Source of the DNA: Gemmatimonadales bacterium
GTDB taxonomy: Bacteria > Gemmatimonadota > Gemmatimonadetes > Gemmatimonadales > GWC2-71-9
DNA: 64,000 bases
Assembly: GCA_011772755.1 (NCBI GenBank)
Contig: WVYX01000244.1
Location: 15,960 to 79,959, forward strand
Direction: 5' to 3'
The position numbers and the translations under genes were made by a program. The notes under the pieces are model-generated. The model was not told the origin of the DNA, did no database searches, and worked only from the letters and a program-made list of their open reading frames with translations. Positions 48,890-60,260 of this stretch are shown piece after piece (the first letter of the stretch is position 1; the number at the start of each line of letters is the position of its first letter).

Positions 48890-49578
48890 GTGCCGAACTC
48901 GCAGTCGTCGGGTTGGGGAGAATGCCGTACGGCCAGGCGCTGCAGCTGCAGCGTGCGCTGGCACAGGCGCGGATCGACCGCTCCATCCCGAACGATCTCT
49001 TGCTGCTGGTGGAGCACCCGCCCGTCATCACCTTGGGGCGATCGTTCAAGGCGGATCACCTCTCGACACCCACACACGTTCTGGAAACGAGGGGGATCGA
49101 GCTGTTCGAGATCGAGCGAGGTGGCGACGCCACCTTCCACGGACCGGGTCAGCTCGTGGGCTACCCGATCTACGATCTATCGGAGCACCGCAAAGACCTC
49201 CATTGGTTCCTCCGCCAGATCGAGGAGAGTCTCATCCAGGCCCTGACCACCCTCGGCGTCCCGGCCCAGCGCGATTCCCGTTACACCGGCGTCTGGACCC
49301 GCAATCGCAAGATTGCGAGCATCGGGATCCACGTGAAGCAATGGGTCACGTGGCACGGCTTTGCTCTCAACGTCACCACAGATCTCTCCTACTTCGACCT
49401 GATCGTGCCGTGCGGGATCCCGGAGGTGGCGATGACCAGCGTCAGCAGGGAATTGGGGGAGCAGACACCACGAGACGTATGGGCCCGCATGCTGGACAGT
49501 GTGGTGCTGGGCTTTGCAGAGGTGTTCGACCAGCAGGCTAGGGCGACGACGATGGAAGAGTTGAATCTGGCAGTGTAA
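48886..49578 (+). CDS. lipB: Octanoyltransferase
   Basis: RGGDATFHGPGQLVGYPIYDL; KIASIGIHVKQWVTWHGFALNV; IVPCGIPEVAMTS active-site Cys context. Confidence 0.95.
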   Translation: MSAELAVVGLGRMPYGQALQLQRALAQARIDRSIPNDLLLLVEHPPVITLGRSFKADHLSTPTHVLETRGIELFEIERGGDATFHGPGQLVGYPIYDLSEHRKDLHWFLRQIEESLIQALTTLGVPAQRDSRYTGVWTRNRKIASIGIHVKQWVTWHGFALNVTTDLSYFDLIVPCGIPEVAMTSVSRELGEQTPRDVWARMLDSVVLGFAEVFDQQARATTMEELNLAV

Positions 49579-49583
49579 AGCAG

Positions 49584-49643
49584 AAGGGGGAGAGGGGTGA
49601 GGGGGTTATGTGTGACGATCCCCCCTCCCCTCACCTCCCCCTA
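49584..49643. repeat. G-rich/C-rich period-8 inverted array between convergent genes
   Basis: agggggag aggggtga gggggtta ... cccccctc ccctcacc tcccccta; right arm includes the stop of the M20 gene. Confidence 0.75.
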
Positions 49644-50966
49644 TTCTCCCAGCAGCTCGAAGAACCGCCCGAACACCCTGACCCCATTCATGAACTGATC
49701 CAGCCCCAGCTTCTCGTTCGGCGCGAGCAGCACCGGCGCCCCCTTCTTGCCGAGCGCGGGCACGACGGGAATCGAGCCGCCCGAGCGGGTGAACACGATG
49801 CCCCGCCCCTCGACCTCCTCGAACGCCTGATTGATCAGCTCGAAGGGTTTGGCTTTGATGTCCACCAGCACTGGGTCGGCGCCGTGGATGAAGGAGAACG
49901 ACACGTCGGCGTACTTCGGCGCGAGCCGCTTCACCGCCTTGATGAGCTGCCGCTCCACCGTCTTCAGCTTCTGGTTCGGCACGAGCCTGAGACTCACCTT
50001 GGCTGTGGCCTCCGCCGGGATCACCGTCTTGGCGCCCTCGCCGGTGAAGCCGCCCATGACGCCGTGGATCTCCAGCGTGGGCAGTCCCCACAGGCGCTCG
50101 AACACCGAGTAGCGCGTGAGGCCGGTAAGCGCTTTCGCACCCACCTCGTCGCGCATGAACTCGCGCTCCCTGAAGGGGAGCTTGGCCCAGGCGTCGCGCT
50201 CCGCCTTGGCAGGGCGCTGTACCGCTTCGTACAGCCCCGGAATGTTGATCCGCCCCTTCTCGGTCTTGAGCTTCGCCAGGATGTGCACCAGGGTCTCGTG
50301 CGCGTTGGGCGCGACCCCGCCGTACAGCCCAGAGTGGAGATCACCCTTGAGGGTGCGCACCTTGATCTCGCCGTAGCAGATCCCCCGCAGACCGACCTCG
50401 ATGGCTGGAATGCCCGGTGCGAAGTACTGCGTGTCCGCCACCAGCACAGCGTCGGCCTCCACCAGCTCGGGACGCTCATCGAGCAGTCTGAACAGCACGC
50501 CGCTCCCCATCTCCTCCTGGCCCTCGATGAGAAACCGCAGGTTCACCGGCGGCTTTCCGCCCCGGCTCACCGCCTCGAACGCCTTGACGACGGCGAACAT
50601 CTGTCCCTTGTCGTCGGTGGCGCCGCGGGCGTAGAGGTTGCCGTCCCGCACCGTGGGCTCGAACGGGGGCGACTCCCACTCCTCCAGGGGGTCGGGTGGC
50701 TGCACGTCGTAGTGGCCGTACACCAACACGACGGGCTTCCCCGGGACCGCCGGTCCCTTCGCCCACACCACGGGGTGGGTGTCGCTGGCGAGTAGCTTTA
50801 CCTCGCAGTCCAGGTTGCGCAGTTGGTCCGCCACCCACTCGGCGGCGCGACGACAGTCGCCGGCGTTGGCCGGCAGGGCGGAGATGCTGGGAATACGGAG
50901 CAGGTGGTTCAGCTCCTCAAGCATTCGGTCGCCATCGGTCGCGACGTAGGTTTGCAGATCAGACAT
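49641..50966 (-). CDS. M20-family dipeptidase
   Basis: VVLVYGHYDVQPPDPLEEWESPPFEPTVRDGNLYARGATDDKGQMFAVVKAFEA; FLIEGQEEMGSG. Confidence 0.95.
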   Translation of the reverse strand: MSDLQTYVATDGDRMLEELNHLLRIPSISALPANAGDCRRAAEWVADQLRNLDCEVKLLASDTHPVVWAKGPAVPGKPVVLVYGHYDVQPPDPLEEWESPPFEPTVRDGNLYARGATDDKGQMFAVVKAFEAVSRGGKPPVNLRFLIEGQEEMGSGVLFRLLDERPELVEADAVLVADTQYFAPGIPAIEVGLRGICYGEIKVRTLKGDLHSGLYGGVAPNAHETLVHILAKLKTEKGRINIPGLYEAVQRPAKAERDAWAKLPFREREFMRDEVGAKALTGLTRYSVFERLWGLPTLEIHGVMGGFTGEGAKTVIPAEATAKVSLRLVPNQKLKTVERQLIKAVKRLAPKYADVSFSFIHGADPVLVDIKAKPFELINQAFEEVEGRGIVFTRSGGSIPVVPALGKKGAPVLLAPNEKLGLDQFMNGVRVFGRFFELLGE

Positions 50967-51216
50967 GATGACTTGGCACTCGACGATCGTCGGTGAATGA
51001 GCTAGCCGCAGACAGACACGTACGCTGAAGCTGCGGTTGGAAGCAGACTGTAGATTCCCGGCAGACGCGGATTCTGGAGCTGCAGGCCGACACGGGTATC
51101 CCGCCCTAGCCAGGCAGCCGAGCCTAGATGAACCTCACCAGCACCGCATCCGCGTCATTTCGCCGCCCGCCGACATCCGCGCCCTCAAATATACCCAGCC
51201 CTGCAACGCAGACACA

Positions 51217-52323
51217 TCACTTCAACCCTTCCCTACCCAGTAGTTCGACAACCTCGAACGGATCACTGTCAGAACGCTGCTCAACTGCTGTGACGATGCG
51301 CGCAACGGCGGCCCGTACATCCCCCTCCGCGCGCTGCAGTACACGGTCGAACAGGCGTAGGCGCGTGCGATAGATACGGCCAGCAATCACACTGGCGTTG
51401 TTGAGGGGGCGCAGGGCCAGGCGATCACCCCGGTAAACCTCGAGCTCCGCTGCCAGCGGCCCTCGCAGGCGCTCCCGCGCACGGCCAAACGCGCGGGAAC
51501 GCTCGACCTCCAGCCGGTCGGCGCCCAGTCCCGACGCGTAGATCGTGTCGAGCTCTGCACGGAGTTCTGCAAAGAAGTGGCCCAGACGTATTTGATCTCT
51601 CCAGATCGCCGCGGCCCGAGCAGCCAGCAGAGTATCGCCGCGACCGCGAAAAAAAGCCTCGGCGCCGCGATACCCCACGAACAGGGCAAAGCTCTCATCG
51701 AAGGGCGTCGCATTCGGAACGTACAGGGTGTTGTGGGCGATCTCGTGGAGCACCAGCTGAACCACAGCCACGGGATCGTCGCTGAGAGCGGTGGAGAGCA
51801 GTGGATCATTGAACCAGCCGAGGGTCGAGAACGCGGCTGCCGGCCGCAAGTAGGTGTCGTAGCTTCGGCGCTGGAGCCGTTCGGCAGCTGCCCTGCCAGC
51901 CCTGAAGTTGAAGAACCCTTTGTACGGGACGGTCCCCACGATGGGGTACCACCAGGTGTAGGGAACGAGGGCATCCCGCGGACTGGCCGTCAGGAGGAGG
52001 AGCAGGGTGTCCCGCCCGACGTCGGCAAACGTCGTGTACGTGTCTCCTGAAGCCAGGCCCAGGGAATCGGCGGCAAAGGTGCGTGCATCCAACACCAAAC
52101 GAAACTGGACGCGCCGTCCCGGCGACGTCCCCGAATCCGCGATCAACTCCTCGAGGGAGCGGCGCTTGAGCAGTATGCGGGCCTCTTCATACGCCGCCCG
52201 CATCACAAAGCGGACGTCTGCACTCAAGGCCGCTGCCGCACCGACCGCCAGCACCACCGCGGCGAGGGCGACGAGGAGGACCCGAATGACCACCCGCCGC
52301 CGCGGGACCGTGCACGGGCTCAC
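51217..52323 (-). CDS. Putative secreted/membrane aminopeptidase (HEIAH metalloprotease)
   Basis: [64 protein letters not shown]. Confidence 0.85.
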   Translation of the reverse strand: MSPCTVPRRRVVIRVLLVALAAVVLAVGAAAALSADVRFVMRAAYEEARILLKRRSLEELIADSGTSPGRRVQFRLVLDARTFAADSLGLASGDTYTTFADVGRDTLLLLLTASPRDALVPYTWWYPIVGTVPYKGFFNFRAGRAAAERLQRRSYDTYLRPAAAFSTLGWFNDPLLSTALSDDPVAVVQLVLHEIAHNTLYVPNATPFDESFALFVGYRGAEAFFRGRGDTLLAARAAAIWRDQIRLGHFFAELRAELDTIYASGLGADRLEVERSRAFGRARERLRGPLAAELEVYRGDRLALRPLNNASVIAGRIYRTRLRLFDRVLQRAEGDVRAAVARIVTAVEQRSDSDPFEVVELLGREGLK

Positions 52324-53285
52324 AGCGTTAATCGAGCGCCGAACTGGTGGGACGAGCGGCCGAGCAGATCGGAGGCCCGATAGGCGTAATCCAAGCTCAG
52401 GGCCCCGATGCGGAGGCTCCCCCCGTACGTCGCATTCGAAGCCGCCAACGCAGCCGCGTCGCCGCTATACCCGACGCGTCCAATCACACCCACGCCTCGC
52501 ACCACGACCCCGGCCTCGCCACCCACCACAATCCGAGCCTCCGCGTCCTCGGGCCACTGCGCCTCCAGAATGGACATCAGCCGGAACGACTCCTGCGGAT
52601 CAACATAGTTCATGGTGAACCCGAGGCGAGTGAGCCGCGGCAGGGTGAGGGAGGAAGCATCCCGCCAGTTGCCGCCAATGTTCTGCACTGCGAAACCGAG
52701 CGCCATGATGTCGAAGAATGCAATGGCGAGCCCGGCATCCACGCTGACTCCCCGCTCCACCGCGTCGCCCACCGTCCGCCGCACGACCTTCCCACTCCCC
52801 CCCAATGCAATCAGCCCAAAGCGATAGACGAGGGAACCAACACCCAGAAGCTCTCGGGCGTCCGCGCCCGGCGCCACGCTGGGTCCGAGGTAACTGGCCG
52901 GATCAGGTCCGAAGTCGAACAGGCGGCCGCCCAGGCCGATGTCGAATTGCCTGAGGCGCCACCCGAGGGCACCCGAGACCACGAACGCGTCGCCAGGAGC
53001 CGCCCGGTATCCTCCTTCCAGCGCGATGTGCCTGATCGTGGCGAGACCCGCAGGATTCGCGAACACCGCACCGGCATCGCCCACGATGGCGACAGCTGCC
53101 TCGTTGAGGCCCACCACACGAACGGACGCGGGTACGTGGAGGACATAGGGCGTGGTAGTGTCGACGGTCTGGGCGGCCAGGGGGAGCAGGGGGAAGAGCG
53201 GGAGAAGGAGCACGGGAAGAACAGCATGACGGCGTGGCGGCATCACAGCAGAGGTTTCCCTCGTTGCAACATCCCGCTCCTTCAT
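52320..53285 (-). CDS. Outer-membrane beta-barrel protein (PorV/UPF0164-like)
   Basis: Signal peptide; [43 protein letters not shown]; terminal aromatic/L-rich strand. Confidence 0.6.
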   Translation of the reverse strand: MKERDVATRETSAVMPPRRHAVLPVLLLPLFPLLPLAAQTVDTTTPYVLHVPASVRVVGLNEAAVAIVGDAGAVFANPAGLATIRHIALEGGYRAAPGDAFVVSGALGWRLRQFDIGLGGRLFDFGPDPASYLGPSVAPGADARELLGVGSLVYRFGLIALGGSGKVVRRTVGDAVERGVSVDAGLAIAFFDIMALGFAVQNIGGNWRDASSLTLPRLTRLGFTMNYVDPQESFRLMSILEAQWPEDAEARIVVGGEAGVVVRGVGVIGRVGYSGDAAALAASNATYGGSLRIGALSLDYAYRASDLLGRSSHQFGARLTL

Positions 53286-53295
53286 CGTTCCACCC

Positions 53296-55539
53296 CTACC
53301 TGATCCGAATCACGTTCAGCCGTGGCACCGCCGCCGCGCTCACCGGACCGCCGGCAGAATCCCGCAGCCGGAGGGTGAATCCCCGCCCTCCCGGGTCCTG
53401 CACCACGCGAACGTAGTCGCCCGATCCCGAGTGCAGAACGCCGCCCACGTCGAAGGTGCCTCCCGTGAACAGCAACGGAACGATGGGAAACGGTCTGTCG
53501 AACCGCTGCGGCAGCTGGTCGTGTAGCGACCCGTAGGTGGTACGGAGCTCCCAGGTCACGTAGCGGAGACGGGGCGGAGCCGCAAAGTTGACCAGATCGG
53601 ACACGTAGTTCGCCAGAAACCACTCGGGAAGGAGCCGGGCCATGGGCTCACCCACGGCCGCGGCGACGTTCTCCCCTCCTGTGCGCTCGGTCTCCACCAA
53701 CCGCCGGCTCATGTCGGTCCCAAACTGATCCACCAACCAGCGAAGGAAGAGCCATGACGCTCCCCGTTCGGCCAGGGTCCCGGTGCCCTCGCTGAACAAT
53801 ACAAACTGCGAGCCCGGGTCCTTGAGGAAGCGGTAGGCATTGAACAGATCCCCGACGGCGAACTGCGACAGAAGCTTGTCGTCGCCGAGGGCGGCGAAGT
53901 GCAAACCCGCCAGTTCCTCCGACAGGTGGGACAATCCCTCATTGAGCCACAGTGCTTCCGAGTCGCCACCCCGCACCAGTACGTGCTGATGGTAGCTAAT
54001 CATGTGCTGCAACTCGTGCACGAACGTCACGGGCACAAGCCGCTGAATCACGTCGATCGTGATCGCACAGCTAACCGTCGCACCAGGGTCCGCCGCGAGG
54101 GTGTAGAACAGCTCGGCCTCATTGGAGGGGACGTTGAACCGTCCCGCGTCGACATCCACCGCGAAGAAGAACCCGGTGACGATAGCCGTCCCGCAGTCCT
54201 CCTCCGGCGTGAGCCCGTTGACTACCGGCGTCATCAGGATGAGCACGCGTCCATTCCGGTCGACATCCGATTCGGCGCCGAACGCCCGCGTGGCTACCTC
54301 GTAGAGGTCCTGGTCGAAGAGGCTGCCCAGCTGTTGGATATCAGTGTCCGATAGCCCGCCAGTGGGTGCGCCGAGGTCCTGGTAGATGGCCGCATGCTCG
54401 CCCACATACCGCACCTCTGCCGTCACTTTGGTGAACGCCTCTGCCGTACTGCAGGGCACCGAATCGCAGACGTGAAAGTCCCTGCGGTCACCGATCTTGA
54501 TCTCCGCCAGCGCGCCCACCCCGGCCTCGGGCGACAGCTGCCGTCTCGGCCCCCGCGCGAGCTCCGCTTCCCGCCTACGCAGGAGGTCGTGGAATCGCGT
54601 TGCTAGCGGGAGGCTCGCCTGGGGTGGCGCCGGACGGCTGACGACCGTCACGATCGAGTCCCCGAAGAGTCGATACTCGGCTGTAACCCCGGGGACGCTG
54701 GAGACCGATTGCGGCACGACCAGGTATTCCGCGCCGGAGGGTCCGGCTGGCGCAAACGTGGCGCATGCGTCGAGCGTCGCTGGGTCCAGAGACAGGTACT
54801 CACCCGACGCGAGGGTCAGTGCCCCAGCGGAGGCAACATAGGTCCCCGAGATGGCGTTCGACTGCGCTGCGCCAAACAGCACGTGGATTGCCACGGTACC
54901 AGGGACGAGACACGGGGGGACGATGGCGTTCAGGGTATCGCCCGCCGGAGAGGCCCCAAGGACGTGCGCCAGGGCAGCCCCAACCTCGACGCGCAGCGAG
55001 TCGCTCAAGTTGGCGCCGTAGAGAGCGATGGTATCGCCGCTGGCGAACGTCGCCGGCTCAACCCCGGTGAGCGTTGGCGGATCCAGCGCCACCGCGGAGA
55101 ACGACACCGACTTGTCCTCATCGACGACCAACGTCGCCCGCACCCCGTAGCTACCTGGCTCCTGGCCGAGAGTGAGGACGACCTCCGCTCGTCCGGTACC
55201 GTCAGAGACGGTGAGGGAGTCTGAGAGACCAGCACCGGTACCGGCCGTGACGGTCCAGCGCACCTGCGCCCGGGGCACCCTGCGGCCGTCACTGGCGCTA
55301 ACCGCGGCCGCCAGCGGTCCTGGCAGGCGCGCACCGGCAAATGCCTGCTGGCCGTCTGTCTCTGCAACGATAGTCACGGTCGCGGGCGCCGGCAGGTCGA
55401 GATCGCCCCCACAGGCGCCGGCGGCGAAGAACACGACACCGGCGCCGAGCAATCGAGCCTTCAAGAGTCCTCCAAGCAGTAGAATTCCCCAACGCGGAGC
55501 GCCCAGCCCACCCGCCGCCCGCGTCTGGTCGCACAACAT
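53296..55539 (-). CDS. Secreted Ig-like/IPT-domain metalloprotease-like lipoprotein
   Basis: AGVVFFAAGACGGDLD lipobox; LTGVEPATFASGDTIALYGANLSDSLRVEVG (IPT/TIG); VTFVHELQHMISYHQH...EALWLNEGLSHLSEELAG. Confidence 0.75.
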   Translation of the reverse strand: MLCDQTRAAGGLGAPRWGILLLGGLLKARLLGAGVVFFAAGACGGDLDLPAPATVTIVAETDGQQAFAGARLPGPLAAAVSASDGRRVPRAQVRWTVTAGTGAGLSDSLTVSDGTGRAEVVLTLGQEPGSYGVRATLVVDEDKSVSFSAVALDPPTLTGVEPATFASGDTIALYGANLSDSLRVEVGAALAHVLGASPAGDTLNAIVPPCLVPGTVAIHVLFGAAQSNAISGTYVASAGALTLASGEYLSLDPATLDACATFAPAGPSGAEYLVVPQSVSSVPGVTAEYRLFGDSIVTVVSRPAPPQASLPLATRFHDLLRRREAELARGPRRQLSPEAGVGALAEIKIGDRRDFHVCDSVPCSTAEAFTKVTAEVRYVGEHAAIYQDLGAPTGGLSDTDIQQLGSLFDQDLYEVATRAFGAESDVDRNGRVLILMTPVVNGLTPEEDCGTAIVTGFFFAVDVDAGRFNVPSNEAELFYTLAADPGATVSCAITIDVIQRLVPVTFVHELQHMISYHQHVLVRGGDSEALWLNEGLSHLSEELAGLHFAALGDDKLLSQFAVGDLFNAYRFLKDPGSQFVLFSEGTGTLAERGASWLFLRWLVDQFGTDMSRRLVETERTGGENVAAAVGEPMARLLPEWFLANYVSDLVNFAAPPRLRYVTWELRTTYGSLHDQLPQRFDRPFPIVPLLFTGGTFDVGGVLHSGSGDYVRVVQDPGGRGFTLRLRDSAGGPVSAAAVPRLNVIRIR

Positions 55540-55756
55540 AGTGGCCCCACAGGCCCGTGAGTAGCGAGCAGCATCACATCGATGGTAAACCCGCGTCCCG
55601 CTTCCCCATACCACCGGCGGGCACCCAGCGGTTCCCCAAACCCTCCGGCCCGTCCTCCCACCGCTCCAGCAACGGTGATCCCGGGACCGTACCTGACGTC
55701 CGGCTGGCGGTCGTAACCCGCTACACGGCCAGGAGATAGGGCATTTCGCGCCATCT

Positions 55757-58700
55757 TTGACAATGGAGAACAGCCTGAATAAGCTTAGCGATTGCCCCAT
55801 GGCGTTCGTTCATCTTCACACCCACTCGGAATATTCGCTGTTGGATGGCGCGAATCGGATTCCGGACCTCGTGGCCCGGGTGTCCGAGTTGGGGATGGAC
55901 AGCCTCGCGATCACGGATCACGGGAATCTGCATGCGGCCTGCTCGTTTTACGAGCACGCAAAGGCAGCCAAAATCCGGCCGATCCTAGGATGCGAGGCCT
56001 ACCTGGCGTTCGGGTCGCGGCACGACCGAGACCGGCCAGCCTGGGCGCCAGCCTACTACTCACACCTGGTGCTGTTGTGCCGGAACCGCACCGGCTACAA
56101 CAACCTGATCAAGCTTTCGTCGATGGCTCATCTGGAGGGTTACTACCGGCGCCCGCGAGTCGATAAGGAAGTGTTGGCCCAGCACGCGGAGGGTCTCGTC
56201 TGTCTAGCGGCCTGCCTGTCCGGGGAGATCGCCCTATGGCTCCGCCAGTCGAACTACGAGGAGGCCCGGCGTTCGGCTGAGTGGTTCTCCACCACCTTCG
56301 GACCCGATGGCTTCTGGCTCGAGGTTCAGGACCACGGAATCCCCGATGAGAAGATCGTGCAGGAGGGTATGTACCGGCTGTCGGACGACCTGGGCCTCCC
56401 GGTAGTCGCCACCAACGACGCCCATTACCTGGAGCGGGCGGATCACGAGGCGCACGACTGCCTGCTGGCCATCGGAACGGGCAAGGACCTGGACGACCCC
56501 AATCGCTTCCGTTTCTATGGCTCCGAGAGCTACGTCAAGTCGCAAGCCGAGATGGCCGAGCGCTTCCCGAACCGGCCCGATCTGCTAGAAAACACCGCGC
56601 GCGTGGCCGAGCTCTGCGAGTTCGACTTCGAGAAGCGCTACTATCTGCCGGAGTTTCCGCTTCCTGCCGAGCACACCTCGGACAACGACCTCCTGGTTGA
56701 GCTCGCCACGACCGGCGCCGAGCAACGTTATGGCGAATCGCTGCCCGCGGAGGTCCAGCAACGCCTCGAGTACGAGTTAGGGGTAATCACCAAGACCGGC
56801 TATGCCAGCTACTTCCTGATCGTCCAGGATTTCATCCAGGCAGCGCGGGAGCGGGGTATTCCCGTGGGACCCGGTCGCGGGTCCGCCGCTGGCTCGCTGG
56901 TGGCCTACGCCCTGGGCATCACCAACATCGACCCACTGCGCTTCGATCTCCTGTTCGAGCGGTTCCTCAACCCCGAGCGGGTGTCCATGCCGGATATCGA
57001 TGTGGACTTCTGCTTTGAGCGCCGCGGCGAGGTGATCGAGTACGTTCGCGAGCGGTATGGCCGAAATAGCGTCGGTCAGATCATCACCTTTGGAACCCTC
57101 AAGGCCCGGGCGGCTGTGCGGGATATCGCCCGCGTGCTGGGTGTGAGCCCCGCCGAGGCCGACAAGATCGCGAAGCTCATCCCGTCGGGTCCGGGATATC
57201 ACCTCTCGGTATCCCAGGCCGCACACAGGGTGCCGGAACTCGCGCAGCTCATCCGGTCCGATGGCACGATGGAGCGCCTGGTCGATCTCGCCCAGCGTAT
57301 CGAGGGGCTAGCCCGTCACGCGTCCGTCCACGCTGCCGGGATCGTCATCGCTCCAGGCCCTCTCGACGAGTACGTGCCGGTGTGCGCCCCGCCGCAACGC
57401 AGTGCTGGTGCCGCTCCTGGGGGCGAGGAAGCGATCATCACGCAGTACGACATGATCGGCCTTGAGCAGGTTGGCATGTTGAAGATGGACTTCCTCGGTC
57501 TCAAGACACTCACGGTGATCCACGATGCCGTGGAAATGATCCGGGAGCGGCACGGGGTAGACGTCGACTTGGACGAACTCGATCTCGACGACCCGGGCGT
57601 GTACGAGCTGTTACGCGATGGTCGTACAGCGGGCGTATTCCAGTTCGAGTCCCCACTGGCAACCGAGATCGTGCACCAACTTCGGGTGGACCGGTTCGAC
57701 GACCTGGTGGCCACCAACGCACTGATGCGTCCCGGCCCACTCGATTCCGGGATGCACCAGGTCTACACCCGCCGCAAGCGTGGTGAGGAGGAAGTGCGCT
57801 ACCCCCACCCCGCGGTGGAAGAGGTTCTGGCACCGACGTATGGGGTCATCCTCTACCAGGAACAGGTGATGCGCATCGCCCATGTCCTGGCCGGCTTCAC
57901 GCTGTCCGAGGCCGACGTGCTTCGGAAGGCCGTGGGTAAGAAGGATCAGGAGCTCATCGAGCACGAACTGGAGCGCTTCGTGGATCGGTGTGTCGAGCGG
58001 GGTCACCCCCCTCGCGTAATCAGGGATATCGCTGGCCAAATCAAGACGTTCGGTCGCTACGGCTTCAACAAGTCCCATTCCGTCGCGTACAGCATCCTGT
58101 CGTTCCAGACGGCGTGGCTCAAAGCGCACTACCCCGCGGAGTTCATGGCAGCCCTGCTTTCGTCCGAGATCGGCGACACAGACAAGGTGGTGTCCTACAT
58201 CAACGAAGCACGGGAACTCGGGCTTGCTGTCCTGCCGCCCTCGGTAAATGAATCGGGCTGGAAGTTCACCGTCATTGGCGATGCCCAGATCCGCTTCGGG
58301 CTCGGAGCGGTGCGCCACGTCGGGCGGGGGGCCATCGAGTCCATCATCGCCGGCAGGGATTCGCAGGGACCATACCGCTCCATTGCTGACTTCTGCGGGC
58401 GCGTAGACCTCCGGCTCTGCAACAAGCGGGTTACCGAATCACTCATCGCGGCCGGTGCACTAGACCAACTCGGGGGACACCGGGCGCAGTTGATCGCTGC
58501 GCTCGACAGTGCGCTCAATGAGGCGCAGCTGCTACAGGCGGAGCGGGAATCAGGTCAGGTGTCGCTGTTCGGCGAGGCCGCGGAGGCCCAGACACCTCCA
58601 CCCGCTCACCAGCTTCCGGACGTCCCCCCTTGGTCGGAGGCGGAGCGCCTCGCCAGGGAGAAGGGAGTCGTCGGCTTCTTCATCTCCGGGCACCCCTTGG

Positions 58701-59287
58701 GACGCTTCCGGGAAGAGGTGCAGCTGTTCGGAACCCGCACCACCGCCACGTTGGGCTCCTGGAGCGAGCACAAGGTGCGGGCTGCCGTCGTCGTGACGGC
58801 CGTCAAGCGACGAATCAGCAAGAAGACGGGCGCCGAGTACGCACGCCTTACGGTGGAGGACTTCCACGGCACGGCAGAGGCCATTGTCTTCCCCGAGACA
58901 TGGGGGAAGCTCTCGCAGACGATCGTTCCCGATGCCGCCCTGCTCCTCACCGGGGGCTACAGCGCCCGAGACCGGGGCGAGGACCGGGCGCCGTTCATCG
59001 TGGAAGAAGCCCAACCGCTGGTGGAACTCAGGACATCGGGGGCCATCGGTGTCGCCTTGGAGCTCCGGTCGGGCACGGGATCCGAGCCAGAGGCCGCCCG
59101 AGCCATCAAGGCACTGTGCGCAGCGCATCCGGGGCCCGCCCCGGTGTTCGTTGACTGGAGCGACGGCAACGGAGCTACCGCGCTGCTTCGTTCCCGGGAC
59201 ACCCAGGTGGCTCTGGACGAAGACTTCTTGGATGCCCTGCGACAACTAGTCGGCACCGATCGCGTGCGGCTGGTCAGGGCACGGTAG
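55757..59287 (+). CDS. dnaE: DNA polymerase III subunit alpha
   Basis: FVHLHTHSEYSLLDGANRI PHP; GPGRGSAAGSLVAYALGITNIDPLRFDLLFERFLNPERVSMPDIDVDFCFERR; KTFGRYGFNKSHSVAYS. Confidence 0.98.
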   Translation: MTMENSLNKLSDCPMAFVHLHTHSEYSLLDGANRIPDLVARVSELGMDSLAITDHGNLHAACSFYEHAKAAKIRPILGCEAYLAFGSRHDRDRPAWAPAYYSHLVLLCRNRTGYNNLIKLSSMAHLEGYYRRPRVDKEVLAQHAEGLVCLAACLSGEIALWLRQSNYEEARRSAEWFSTTFGPDGFWLEVQDHGIPDEKIVQEGMYRLSDDLGLPVVATNDAHYLERADHEAHDCLLAIGTGKDLDDPNRFRFYGSESYVKSQAEMAERFPNRPDLLENTARVAELCEFDFEKRYYLPEFPLPAEHTSDNDLLVELATTGAEQRYGESLPAEVQQRLEYELGVITKTGYASYFLIVQDFIQAARERGIPVGPGRGSAAGSLVAYALGITNIDPLRFDLLFERFLNPERVSMPDIDVDFCFERRGEVIEYVRERYGRNSVGQIITFGTLKARAAVRDIARVLGVSPAEADKIAKLIPSGPGYHLSVSQAAHRVPELAQLIRSDGTMERLVDLAQRIEGLARHASVHAAGIVIAPGPLDEYVPVCAPPQRSAGAAPGGEEAIITQYDMIGLEQVGMLKMDFLGLKTLTVIHDAVEMIRERHGVDVDLDELDLDDPGVYELLRDGRTAGVFQFESPLATEIVHQLRVDRFDDLVATNALMRPGPLDSGMHQVYTRRKRGEEEVRYPHPAVEEVLAPTYGVILYQEQVMRIAHVLAGFTLSEADVLRKAVGKKDQELIEHELERFVDRCVERGHPPRVIRDIAGQIKTFGRYGFNKSHSVAYSILSFQTAWLKAHYPAEFMAALLSSEIGDTDKVVSYINEARELGLAVLPPSVNESGWKFTVIGDAQIRFGLGAVRHVGRGAIESIIAGRDSQGPYRSIADFCGRVDLRLCNKRVTESLIAAGALDQLGGHRAQLIAALDSALNEAQLLQAERESGQVSLFGEAAEAQTPPPAHQLPDVPPWSEAERLAREKGVVGFFISGHPLGRFREEVQLFGTRTTATLGSWSEHKVRAAVVVTAVKRRISKKTGAEYARLTVEDFHGTAEAIVFPETWGKLSQTIVPDAALLLTGGYSARDRGEDRAPFIVEEAQPLVELRTSGAIGVALELRSGTGSEPEAARAIKALCAAHPGPAPVFVDWSDGNGATALLRSRDTQVALDEDFLDALRQLVGTDRVRLVRAR

Positions 59288-59296
59288 GAAGCGACC

Positions 59297-60259
59297 GTGG
59301 CGAACGGATTCAGCCTCGATTTCGAGAAGCCGATTGTCGACCTCGAGCGGCAAATCGAGAGCCTCAGGCGCATGGCCGCTGACCGCGAGCTCGACGTAGA
59401 GAGCGAGATCACACCGCTGGTGGCGAAGCTGGCAGACCTGAGACGGGAGATCTATCGCGGGCTGACGCCGCTCCAACGGGTGCAAGTTGCGCGGCATCCT
59501 CGGCGACCGTACTCGCTGGACTACATCAACCGGATCTTCACAGACTTTGTCGAGTTGAAGGGCGACCGGCTGTTCCGGGACGATCCGGCCATCGTAGCGG
59601 GGTGGGCCCGCCTCGATGCGCAACCGATCATCGTCATCGGCCAGCAGAAAGGGCGTGACACGAAGGAAAACCTGCAAAGGAACTTCGGGATGCCCCATCC
59701 GGAAGGATACCGCAAGGCACTGCGCCTGATGCGAATGGCCGAACGCTTCCGTGCGCCGGTAATCACGTTGATCGACACGCCCGGGGCCTACCCGGGGCTC
59801 GGGGCGGAAGAGCGCGGGCAGGCAGAGGCGATCGCCCGGAACCTGGAAGAGATGGCCGCCCTCAGGACGAGCGTCATCGCGGCAGTGATCGGTGAGGGCG
59901 GGTCAGGTGGTGCGCTGGGCCTCGGCCTGGCGGATCGCGTACTCATGATGGAGAACGCGATCTACTCCGTGATCTCGCCTGAGGGGTGTGCCGCGATCCT
60001 TTGGAAGGACGCGTCGCAAAAGGAACGAGCGGCGGAAGCGCTGAGGCTCACGGCGCAAGACTTGCACGAACTGGGTATCATTGACGAGATCGTGCCGGAA
60101 CCGCCAGGCGGGGCGCACACTGACCCCGACGGCGCGGCCAACACCCTCGCGGCATGTTTGGAATCCCACCTGGGCGAGCTCGCGGATGTCGAACCGGAGG
60201 AGCGCGTCCGTCAACGGGCCGAGAAGTACCGCAAGATCGGTCGAATTGTCGAGGGCTGA
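59297..60259 (+). CDS. accA: Acetyl-CoA carboxylase carboxyltransferase alpha
   Basis: [72 protein letters not shown]. Confidence 0.97.
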   Translation: MANGFSLDFEKPIVDLERQIESLRRMAADRELDVESEITPLVAKLADLRREIYRGLTPLQRVQVARHPRRPYSLDYINRIFTDFVELKGDRLFRDDPAIVAGWARLDAQPIIVIGQQKGRDTKENLQRNFGMPHPEGYRKALRLMRMAERFRAPVITLIDTPGAYPGLGAEERGQAEAIARNLEEMAALRTSVIAAVIGEGGSGGALGLGLADRVLMMENAIYSVISPEGCAAILWKDASQKERAAEALRLTAQDLHELGIIDEIVPEPPGGAHTDPDGAANTLAACLESHLGELADVEPEERVRQRAEKYRKIGRIVEG

Positions 60260-60260
60260 T

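Noticed and set aside
49608-50795. 395-aa plus-strand ORF opposite the M20 peptidase
   Set aside because: H/E/L/R-rich antisense translation; the minus-strand frame has clear peptidase motifs.
52347-53303. 318-aa plus-strand ORF opposite the outer-membrane protein
   Set aside because: Antisense shadow ORF without domain features.
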